Positions 52,601-61,769 of a DNA stretch of 64,000 nucleotides are shown here, in pieces (within the stretch, counting starts at the first letter, position 1; every line of letters begins with the position of its first letter). A model generated the notes under the pieces. It saw nothing but the letters and a program-made list of their open reading frames with translations, was not told the DNA's origin and did not search any database. The position numbers and the translations under genes are program-made. Origin of the DNA: Nymphalis io (taxonomy: Eukaryota > Arthropoda > Insecta > Lepidoptera > Nymphalidae); NCBI RefSeq assembly GCF_905147045.1, contig NC_065890.1, positions 5,518,001 to 5,582,000 of the forward strand, given 5' to 3'.

Positions 52601-55600
52601 CTTGCACGCGATCACCCTTTGGTGTTGGTCAAAAAAATAATCAATAATCCATTTAAATAATTTAGGACATGTTAATATATTAAAATAAGGTAGTCTGATA
52701 TGTGCGTAATTTTTTTGTAGTATACATATATGTGACATTTGCATACCATCCTATGGTTGTTGTGGCGGCATTTTAACCATTGTAACATGAAAAATGTACC
52801 TACAACTCTGCAAATAAATAATTTAAATTTGAATTCAATAGCAGGAGGAATAAACAAAAAACATATTTTTGATTATACTTATATATTTATTACAAACAAT
52901 TTTTACTAAAGTAATATGTTTTCAATATGTATACCACACAATTACACTCAACAACACATAATTTCCTTTATTTTTCACTTTCAAATTCACCTCCGATAAC
53001 AACTTCGCCATTATTTGCCGAACAGTAGGTAGGTACAGATAATGGCACATCAACCATGGGTGTTGTAAAATGTATGCTAATCGAATGAAGAAAGAATTAT
53101 ATTTAAATTTTTATTAAAGTTATCAACGCATATATTAATAGCGTTTGATAAAAGCGATGGATATTGAAGGTATGAGCTATGTAAATAAAACAATAAAATT
53201 AAATTCAATACAAACTCAAAATATGGGTTATAAGAGGAATAATTAGATAATTTTACAAAAGTGAGACTTAAAACATTCGTCGCTAATCTTTTAGTATCGA
53301 TATATGTAATATGCATTGGTTTCTTCAAAAGCTATCTTAGTATACACTAATGTTATAAATATCCACTTAATTATATTTAATAATGGTATTATTAATGCGA
53401 TTGGACGGATACGGTTTTCCGGTTCTACCTCCATAAACTCGAATAACGGAAGAAGTTGTCACGCGTTCCATGCTTATAGAATGCTTTTGTACCAATAATT
53501 TTAAATATATTATTATGCAACTCAGCAGCAGCAAAACCACTGCGATGGAGATGCTCGGCATGGATCGGAGAGGCTACGAGATCTGTTGATATAATGCATT
53601 CGTGTTCTGCTCGTGGCTAGGCAGAGCTCTCCCCCCGCACTCCTCGCTGCGCGAGGCTATCCCGGCTGCCGTACTTCTCAGAGCCGTCTGAAATGGGACA
53701 CACGAGACTCCCACCTCACGAACCCAGGGTTACGCCCTATATTTAAAGCCACATGCGTCGCAGTGGAAGTCTTTAGAAAGGTACTCGGTTCCCTGGGGGA
53801 ACGGGCTGCGGTTACGGCCTTCCAAGCTAATTCTCTGCCGAACATCGCCGACATCGCCGTCACTATTTTTCGCAGGGAGAAGCCCTATCCAACCTCGCGG
53901 ATCAGAATCTCCGTCTTCGCAATCAACGCGGGGCACGCCTCCGCCGTTTGAGGTCGAGTTCTCTAACATCCGTGGACGCCACGCTAACCTCAACGCTGTC
54001 CACCACCATCTCGAGACAGCACGGCCAGCAATGTTGTTTCTCACGGAGACACAAATACTCCGTCCTGCCGATACCAGCTACCTTAATTATCCCGGCTTAC
54101 ATGCTTGAAGAATCCTTCAAATCGAAAGCCGGAGTATGCTTGTTCGTCGGGACGGATGTTTGTTGTCACCGACTGCGCTGCTTGGAGGACCCCTCCTTCT
54201 CCATGTTAGTGGTACGTGTGGACCTGGTTCGTCAGAGTCGAGTCTACGTGTGCCTCTACAGATCCCACAATGGTGACTTGGAGACAAGCCGATTATTTGA
54301 CCATCTTAGTGGAGTGGCAAATGCTGCGCAAGAGCAGTTTCGTAACGCGGAATTAGTTTTTAAAATCCCCCATTTTAATGCACACCGTGAATTATGTTTG
54401 AAATCCCTCAAAACTGACCATGCTGAAAGGACTGCTCATGCTTTTGCTCTCACACATGACTTGACCCAACTGGTTGATCAGCCCACCAGGATTCCAGACA
54501 TTGATGGGCAAGCGCTTTCTCTATTGAACCTTCTGCTGACTTCTCACCCGGTGAAATATCAGGTTGTGGTTCAAGCTCTACTTATTTCTTCGGCTCACAG
54601 CCTTATATCTACCAAAAGTGCCACAGGCCAAGCTGCCGCCACCAGCAGTATGCAAACATCGCGTTTGGCACTTTAAGTCGGCAGATTGGGACGGGATGCG
54701 AGATTATTATGCGTCAGTCCCTTGGAAGCATCGATGCTATAGTGGGAATGACCCGACAGCTAGTGCCGCTGCTGTTGCTGATGAGAATCATAGTTCCTTT
54801 TATGAGACGCTATCCGAAGGCCGAACGCTAAGCCAAGATCGCCTAGTGATTAGAACGCGTGAATCTTAACCGACAATCGTGGGTTCAAACTCGGGCAAGC
54901 ACCACTGAATTTTCAGGTGTCATTTCATGTTAATTTGAGATTATAATTCATTTCGTGCTTGACGGTGAAGGAAAACATTGTGAGTAAATCTGTATGTGTC
55001 TAACTTCATTGAAAATATGCCACATGTGTACTCTACCAACCCGCATTGGAGCAGCGTGGTGGAATAAGTTCCAAACCTTCTCCTCAAAAGGGAGAGAAGG
55101 CCTTAAGCCCAGCAGTGGGACATTCACAGGCTGTTACTGTATCCGAAGGCCCAACTCGCAGATCTTATCGACAACGATGTTCACCCCGAGCTCGATGTTT
55201 TGTTTTTTCTTTCGAAATACTCCTCCGATGCCAGCACCAACGTGTCGTCTGTATAACAAACGATGCTGACACCTTCAATGTTATTACCAGAGATAACCGG
55301 ATACATCTGGGCTTCATGTTATATATATATATACATATACATATTACACTGGTATAAAAATCTAATTGGGACGAAATGTACTTACTTGTTGGTTGCCTCA
55401 AAGAAATCGTTATGTCTTGGTCGCGATAAGGTCGCCAATGTTGTATACTAATTAGGTTGTATCCCATATGGTATGTAATATATGTTATATAATATATAAA
55501 AATTTCAGATCGTTGTAATTTGTACATATGACTTTTTTTAATATTATATAACATTGTCAAATGCGTAAGCGATGAAAGGTAAATTCATTCATAGTTTATA

Positions 55601-57285
55601 ACATACACGCATATGTCTGAAATTATAATGTAACTTCGTTTAAATAAAATCACACCATGATACTTATTCGTGATGTCTACACATATAAGGACGTTCGTTT
55701 GTTTGTGTAATGATATTAATGAGGTGTTCTGTATTCCAGACGAGCCCGGCATGTTCATCGGTCTAATCGCGCAGGGCAACGCGGCCAGGGAGTACTACGG
55801 GTACGTCGATAAGGTGAGATTAGAATTTGATGTTGTATAATTAATAAAGCTGATGAATCCGGATCTTCAGTTTTATTAAATATATTTATTCTAATGATGT
55901 ATTATGTAACACAAACAGAAAGATAGTAAATCTCATATAACTTTGCGTATAGAGTGACAGCAACAAGAAGCTGGTCCGTAACGTGTTCCGCGCGGGCGAC
56001 GCGGCCTTCGTGAGCGGAGACATCCTCGTGGCGGACGAGCTCGGGTATCTGTTCTTCCGCGACCGCACCGGCGACACGTACAAGTGGAAGGGGGAGAACG
56101 TGGCCACGGCCGAGGTGGAGGACGCCGTGCGCGCCGCGCTGCAGCAACGGGACTGCGTCGTGTACGGGGTGTCGGTGCGTACCGTGTAGGCAGATTCACC
56201 TTCACCCATAGGCGTCAATGCTTTGATGATGTGCTGGCATAAGCGTGGACTCTCTTAGAAAGATCTGTGGAATCCGCCAAAAGTCAGTAAGTTCGTGTAA
56301 TCACAGGGCGGAACTCGCCTTAAGAAATATAAAACACTTCTTAGGCCGTCAATGCACTCTTAATTACGGAATCCAAGGTGTTACTCTATGATACAATTTG
56401 TTATTATTTTGATATGCTAACAAGTCTCCGTCCTGCCGGCTGCAGATCCCGCAGACGGAGGGGCGCGCGGGCATGGCGGCCGTGGCGCTGCGCGCGGCGG
56501 GCGCGGCGTGCGGCGCGGCGGGCGCGGGGGGCGCGGGGGAGGCGCGCGCCGACGCGGCGGCGGACGCGCGACAGTTGTCGAGCGCGCTCGACCACGCGCT
56601 GCCGTCTTATGCGCGACCACTCTTTCTGCGCTTCGTGTCCGATATTGAAATCACCAGTTAGTACTTAGTATAGCAGGCTACCGATTTTAGTTCATAGGAA
56701 CCGTTCTGATCGACGTTCGTTCGACGCTTCCACCTATACACTTAATGGAGACAATAACTTATTTTATATATTTTATCTCCATTCTTGGGGTTAAAATTAT
56801 TATGCATTGCTATATATGGATGCGGGGGCTACTCTGATCGGGATGGTTGACATTCTATGGAGGAGACTTTCGTCCAGCAGTGGGCGACGATAAGCTGAAA
56901 AAACAATACATTGCTAAAGTACTGAGTTTAATTCAAAACTATATCTAATTACTGCAAGATTTGTGCATAGATAAGGTCGTATTCAACTTTAACAATATTT
57001 TCTTTTAAAAGTGGTTTCTGTTCCAAATTTTTATTACTTTATTTGGCGTTAACCTTTGTTATTGATGTTATATACAAGATTAAAACAATCCTGTGAAATT
57101 GTAACGACCAAATATAATAAATTTATTTTCCAGGTACATTCAAACTAAAGAAACTGAAATACCAAAAGGAAGGTTTCGATCCAGATGTGATTAAAGATCC
57201 ACTGTTCTTCAGATCAGGCGCAGAATTTGTACCGCTCACTACACAGCTTTTCAACGATATATGCAACGGTCGCGTTAAACTATAA
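37606..57285 (+). CDS. Fatp: FATP gene 3: divergent long-chain fatty acid transport protein / acyl-CoA synthetase, SLC27A1/A4-like
   Basis: Coding exons: 37606-37781, 46373-46526, 46699-46939, 48015-48234, 48689-48890, 49733-49866, 50278-50336, 52372-52515, 55740-55813, 55953-56174, 56446-56656, 57134-57285. They total 1989 nt, or 662 residues plus TAA, and all phases agree. The ATG lies in a good context (CAACATGG). Exon 1 gives an Ala-rich hydrophobic N-terminus. The P-loop YIYTSGTTGMPKAAV is at about 245-259, IYGATEGNANI at 385-395 and FFRDRTGDTYKWKGENVA from about 502; the tail is RVKL. It replaces several residues shared by genes 1 and 2, and GFCIRCLPNEPG and AGMAAVA recall vertebrate FATP4 more. 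Three introns differ from genes 1 and 2: after the Asp codon of VVDR instead of before IW, within the codon before EPG instead of after GLCQ, and after YVDK instead of in FIS-G. About 19 extra residues rich in Ala and Gly (about 558-584) lie in the C-terminal domain. Exons 5, 6, 10 and 11 are very GC-rich against AT-rich introns. Confidence 0.9.
39101..39275 (+). mobile_element. SINE, family B, 5'-truncated
   Basis: Starts in GTAATTACAGGCACAAGGGA and runs to GCTCGTCCACCTTCCTATTCTA with an A-rich end. Confidence 0.75.
39317..39614 (-). mobile_element. SINE, family D
   Basis: Reverse copy with the GACGAACCGGTTGGCGTGG head at the right. It has an extra AT-rich stretch (about 39400-39450) compared with the other D copies. 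Confidence 0.7.
41215..41373 (-). mobile_element. Decayed SINE, family A
   Basis: The minus strand shows GCCGAGATGCCCCAGTAG, a B-box-like GGGTTCAATCG and the GAAGGAAATCATCCTGAG middle; tail half absent. Confidence 0.6.
43219..43467 (+). mobile_element. SINE, family B
   Basis: CTGGTGGTAGGGCTTTGTGT to CCTCCGCCTACTTAATCTAT plus an A-run; an internal piece near 43255 is deleted. Confidence 0.75.
44858..45116 (+). mobile_element. SINE, family B
   Basis: From AGCCCGTCTGGGTACAC through ATTCTACCGCTAAACAGCGAT to GTGGCCCATTTGTCCGTCTAC; moderately diverged. Confidence 0.7.
45245..45330. other. GC- and CpG-richer patch in gene 3 intron 1
   Basis: About 80 bases (TCGCGTCGACTTCGCTGG, CTAGCGCCGCAGTGCCG) stand out from the AT-rich intron. 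No open frame, tRNA shape or known repeat match; could be an element fragment or a regulatory patch. Confidence 0.25.
47005..47205 (+). mobile_element. Old SINE remnant, family B (gene 3 intron 3)
   Basis: GTATTGCTGTGATCCCG, GGGCGAGTGAGACAGTA and GTTACAGGCACGA match family B; the second half is weak. Confidence 0.5.
49511..49710 (+). mobile_element. SINE, family B, just before gene 3 exon 6
   Basis: From TGCACTGATGGTAGAGCTTTG through GTAATTACAGGCACAAGGGAC to CCAACTTCCTATTCTATAAAAAA. It ends about 22 bases upstream of the exon 6 acceptor (49731-49732), so the intron end is partly made of SINE sequence. Confidence 0.8.
50337..52371. other. Intron 7 of FATP gene 3
   Basis: About 2 kb of AT-rich DNA. 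A short CT-rich, less AT-rich stretch at about 51880-52000 is the only standout. No gene or clear transposable element seen. Confidence 0.5.
53520..54826 (+). pseudogene. Dead non-LTR retrotransposon (LINE) fragment with AP-endonuclease domain
   Basis: In gene 3 intron 8. A GC-richer block with traces of a LINE reading frame. The start of an apurinic-type endonuclease domain (SNIRGRHANLNAVHHHLE, then LFLTETQI with its catalytic Glu) is in one frame around 53957-54050. After a 1-base shift near 54103 it goes on in another (SKAGVCLFVGTDV, then VVRVDL and VYVCLYR). The usual GDFNAH is HFNAH without the Gly-Asp, and the usual SDH is SAH, so the endonuclease is inactive. Reverse transcriptase is absent. 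The block upstream (53610-53940) is probably the end of an ORF1/gag-like part. It resembles Jockey/CR1-type elements of Lepidoptera; the clade is inferred from memory. Confidence 0.75.
54827..55140 (+). mobile_element. SINE, family A, inserted in the LINE fragment
   Basis: Complete copy from AGCCAAGATCGCCTAGTG (head) and GGGTTCAAACTCGGG to the CATTCACAGGCTGTTACTGT tail. It is flanked by a 15-base direct repeat, 54812-54826 and 55141-55155, differing at one base: a target-site duplication. Confidence 0.85.
55141..55285 (+). mobile_element. Probable continuation of LINE-derived DNA after the SINE
   Basis: Non-AT-rich sequence resumes directly after the SINE with a copy of the target site and continues to about 55285. 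No domain can be read in it. Assigned to the LINE by context. Confidence 0.4.
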
Positions 57286-57734
57286 ACGTCCACCAACAAG
57301 ACGCTGTCTCGATATATTATAGTAAAATACATTTGTTGTTTTAGTTACACGCTTGACAAACCATGGAGAACTTCTGCAAATAAGCCGACATTAATATATT
57401 AACCATGAGGTTGTTACAATTATTTATTTTATAACTTTATATCGTTTACTTATACTCATTAGAATAATTCAAAAGATGAAATTAAAAAGTTTACACAATT
57501 ACTATACTTTCGATTTTGCACTATGGTCAGTACGAGCGTCGTAACTACTATTGCAAATGGACCATTGGCGAAATGTCACCAGACTTGTCATAGTAACGTA
57601 AAACAGACTATAGTCTTAAGTCGGAGTTTAGGTTGAATGTTTATACTCTCGTCAACGAACCAAAAGTGTAAGAAAATTATCGGTGGCTAGAAAAGTAAAC
57701 TGAATGCGTTCAATCGTTGCCCTAAAGGGCTGTT

Positions 57735-57740
57735 AATAAA
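57735..57740 (+). terminator. Possible poly(A) signal of FATP gene 3
   Basis: An AATAAA 450 bases after the gene 3 stop. Candidate only, given the base composition. Confidence 0.25.
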
Positions 57741-59280
57741 AGAAAAAAAAACTCATTTAAACAAAATTACATTTATATTTTTTTGCACTTTGGTCTCATT
57801 GGTAGCAATACAGGGAAAGGAATTAAAAATATATAATAGTGTTAATTATTACACCTGTCTCAACTACACTACACTAATCAGCTGTTTAAGGTCTGAGACC
57901 TTCAAAATTTAATATCCCATTAGGTTAATAAAAAAAATGCGAATTTCTTTAGATTTGTTATTGAAATTAGTTAAACCTCTTTTATATGTATATGTAAGCT
58001 TTATAACATATGTGCTGTGATCTGATGGTTTTTTTGTAAAGACTTGCGACTTTAAATATAATTGTAATTCATTTTATAATGTAAATTATTTATTGACAAT
58101 ACAAGTGCGAGTCAATTTAGTGTCATATCGTAGATTTTTATTAGTCGCAATATAGATTTAAACAAAATCAAAGTTTTGTACTTAGTCTACTATAGACAAT
58201 CATTTAAATAATATTCTCTTTTCAATAATAACAATATAAATCACTGAAAAATATCTCAAAATAGTCGCAGTTTTCTTATTGCTTGCTAAGTTTTCTATTT
58301 GCATATGTTTTGCAAGTCGAATTATATTTAGTCAGGCGCATGGCCTCTCTCATTGTTTTTGTACATTACCAGACTATATCATAGTCGTAAATCACAATTA
58401 GTCACAAATCAAACTTTATAAAATATTGTTTGTGAAAAAGACCAATACTTTGCCTCGATGATTAATGAATATACTTACTGAATGTAATGAATGAAATAAT
58501 TGATTTTAATTGTATTTTTTCACTTTTTGTATAAATTTAAAGTTTTATTTAAATCACATAAGTACAATGCCATTGATATTTATTATAGACTGGTCATTTT
58601 GAAAGCAATATTGACATTCACTTATTTAATTCAATATATAATTATAGCACCAATAATACCGTTTGTAGCTAAATCGTAGATAACATTCCGCAGTCTAGTC
58701 TTTTAAGTTGTGTTTTAGGGTTCCTATATTTAATATTCATTTTCGAATACCTACAATACGCATAGCAACGTTTATAAATATAGATCTTGATTGTGCCTTG
58801 TTACAAGGACCGCAATAGAAAGGCTGTACTGATTGCTCGGGGAAAATACTGTAAGTTGTAAATAAAAACCTGCAAAAAAATTGTTTTTCATTTCATTATT
58901 TTTTAAGATGGAACTTTGAATTTAAAGAAGGTCACTCGCAAAAATATGTTAATTGTACTGAGACGAATAGAAATTGTTTGTAACAGCTTCATTTACCAAA
59001 TAATTGGCAACAGAAATGGAGGACAAACATGCGACGCGCCTTAAATACTCTTTCGAGATATTACGATATGTGCGAATATTCATTAGTGAGTACCCTTCAC
59101 AAACCTGGCGTGCATCACAATGACTGTACAAAGTGACAAATCGGCTTTAAAATACTACCAGCATTTAGTAGCTTTGTTTAAATATGCTACCTAAATCAAT
59201 AACAAAAAAAAAATTAATTAAAAAAAATTGTATGCGAAAATCATAAACTGCAGGTCATCTTGACATCAGAATGACTGGCC

Positions 59281-59530
59281 ATCTATACATATAATAAAAT
59301 TGTAACAGGCCGATGTCTACATTATAGATATTGGAATAAAACTAATATGAGGGGTCTTTATTATAGCAACAGAAGCCAAAACAACAGTTTTTAGATGTCT
59401 GTATGTTTGTTTGTACCCGCATCACGCAAAAACTACTGCGGTTTTCACCGATGCTAGAAGTCTAACTTAAAATATAGGCTATAGTTTACCGCAGGAATAT
59501 CTATATATCTTATTCCGATTGTATTTAATT
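59281..59530. mobile_element. Interspersed repeat fragment, class uncertain
   Basis: CATATAATAAAATTGTAACAG, GATGTCTGTATGTTTGTTTG and CGCAAAAACTAC are typical wording of abundant lepidopteran repeat copies. Ends not defined. Confidence 0.4.
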
Positions 59531-60495
59531 TTACCGGAAGTTTACGTTATTTAATAAACTTACGCCTAAATTAACAGATTTTAACTAGCGCCACACTTAC
59601 ACGAACAGATAAGTTAGTCGTTGTGTATAGTTGTTACTGAAAAAAACATAGATGACGCTGTTTATATTTTAAAGCCTTGTCAACCAACAACAACTAATCT
59701 CATACAATAATAATAATTAAAGATCCCTCCGAAAATAGCAATAATGTAACCCGTATGAGGTATCATTCTTTCCTATAAGTTATTATTTGGCCTGCGCCGA
59801 GGAAACTATTGATGATTACTAAAATAATGTATTGCATGTTTATAGCACTCATTGTTATTTACAAAAGTCAAAAGTCCGTGAAGCTATACATCTATTATAG
59901 TTAAAACACAATAACTGTTTTTGTTGTTCAAATTAGTCAATAAAAACATGGGTAGAATCGAAAGATGATGATATTCGTATCATGACATTAATCATAATGC
60001 CATCAAAGAGCTTTATAATATCGTATATTATACACATCTATAAATTAATTTTAAAATTATTCGAATCAGACCTTTTGCTTAGAAGTTAGGACTGATATAA
60101 TAACGCAAAAAGTAAGAAAAATACAGCGGTGAGAGCAAACCACGGATAACGGAAGCGAATAGTACTACGCTTAGGCTATTATTTATCTACATCTTTTATT
60201 ATTTGTAAGGTACAAATAGTTTAATAATACGTTTTTAATTTAAATATTTTTTTATTATTTAAAACTTTATAACGTTATATAAAAAATGATCGTCCGCGTT
60301 GCCCTTTCGAACTATGAACATTAAATATAATGATTAATTTAATATATATAAATGAATTATGGAAAAATTAAAATTCACGCACAAGAAAAAATATTATGGT
60401 GGTGGCCAACGGCGCAAATATTTCGTGTGTTACATGCAAATGCACCATGTTAATCATATATTCTACCGCCAAACAGCAATATATTGAATTGTTAT

Positions 60496-60675
60496 GAGAT
60501 TACGCAACTGCGCAGGAAATATTATAGCACTAACACAAGTGCACTCTCTATTCCCTAACTCTCATAATCCGAAGGGACGGAAATTCGACACGACCGGAAA
60601 GAGTACAGGCACAGGACCAACGGCTTTTCGTGCTTTCCGAAGCACGGGAATGCACACCCCATACTCCGGTTATGG
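60496..60675 (-). mobile_element. SINE remnant, family C
   Basis: Matches the body of C (CTCTCTATTCCCTAACTCTC, GACACGACCGGAAAGAGT, GGACCAACGGCTTT); head missing and the other end cut. Confidence 0.7.
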
Positions 60676-61374
60676 AAGTTGGAAAAGTGTGCATTTTACA
60701 ATACGATAACGTAACTTGTTCATAACTTTTTTACCTACCATTTTTAATTTCAACTAAAACATAAATCAAACTTTAGTTTTTTAATAAAATAATAAAATAA
60801 GATATTATTTTTATTCCTTTCATTATAAAATGCTGAAAATTTTTGATTACCTCCTAAAAATCAAGAAGAATTATTAGTAATAATTATTTAACTGTGTTAT
60901 GCAGAACCGCAAGAAAAATATATAATTATATCCAAGAACACATCACGTACTACTAAGTAGTATTACTACTCACATGCCGACTATTACCGTATTTATACAA
61001 TGAAACATTGTAACATAAACATAAGATAAAAGCATATTATATTTTGTGGCCCCATTAAACTAATAGTTTTATGAATTCTTTTGAAATTTAGCTGCTTGAA
61101 AAACCAAATGTCCGGTGTAAGTATAATGAAACTTCAAAGTTAAGATTTTGTGAAAAAAATATAATGATAAAGCATATATATACCGTTTTTTTTTTAATAC
61201 AATACTATATATAAATATTATGTATAGAGTAATGTTTGTTAATAGTTGAATTTTTTATATTGTAAACCGACAAAGGCAAAACTAATGCCGCTTTGAATTA
61301 ATTAAATATTAGCTCGAAGGGCCATAAAATGATGGGAAAATCTCTCTAGGTATAAAACTGGGGTGGGATTCCAC

Positions 61375-61769
61375 CAGTGACATAGCTAGGTGGACAAGGG
61401 CCCCGGTGCAAGAGGAATCAATCGGACAATTAATGGGTGGAATTGTCGAATTAATCTCATGTCTCACGTCAAGCACGTGAGCTTATCGCTGATCCAATGT
61501 GCTACGGGCGTACTCATCCAAACTACCAAATAACTGACGATAACATACATGCTTATCGAGGACGCTTGGCGCATGTGCTAAAAATCTTAAATCAGGGGTT
61601 CTGTAATTGTTGATGTTCATTTAAAAACATTAATAAAAATTGAGCACAGTTCATAAGATTTTTTTTTTCTTTTATGCTCATCTCTTTTCAAAGCTGAAGT
61701 TAGAGGGCCCCCTGAGCTCCGGGGCCCTGGGGCACTGCACCACCTGCCCCTACAATAGATACGCCACTG
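61375..61769. mobile_element. hAT-type non-autonomous DNA transposon
   Basis: 395 bases with terminal inverted repeats CAGTGACATAGCTA / CAGTGGCGTATCTA and related GGGCCCC-containing subterminal parts. Flanked by a perfect 8-base direct repeat GATTCCAC (61367-61374 and 61770-61777). Short imperfect inverted ends beginning CAGTG plus an 8-bp target duplication are the mark of hAT elements. No transposase frame inside, so it depended on another copy. Confidence 0.85.

Larger units (their letters stand above)
57286..61374. other. Region downstream of FATP gene 3
   Basis: AT-rich; contains the presumed gene 3 3' UTR, a repeat fragment (about 59281-59530) and a family-C SINE remnant (60496-60675). 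I see no exon with supporting splice signals or a known protein match. Confidence 0.5.

Noticed and set aside
53948..54676. 242-codon open frame as a host gene
   Set aside because: It is part of a broken LINE endonuclease with a frameshift and lost catalytic residues, within gene 3 intron 8.
55902..56620. Arg/Pro-rich open frames on the minus strand and in a shifted plus frame over gene 3 exons 10-11
   Set aside because: They are shadows of GC-rich coding exons; the plus-strand FATP frame carries the conserved motifs.
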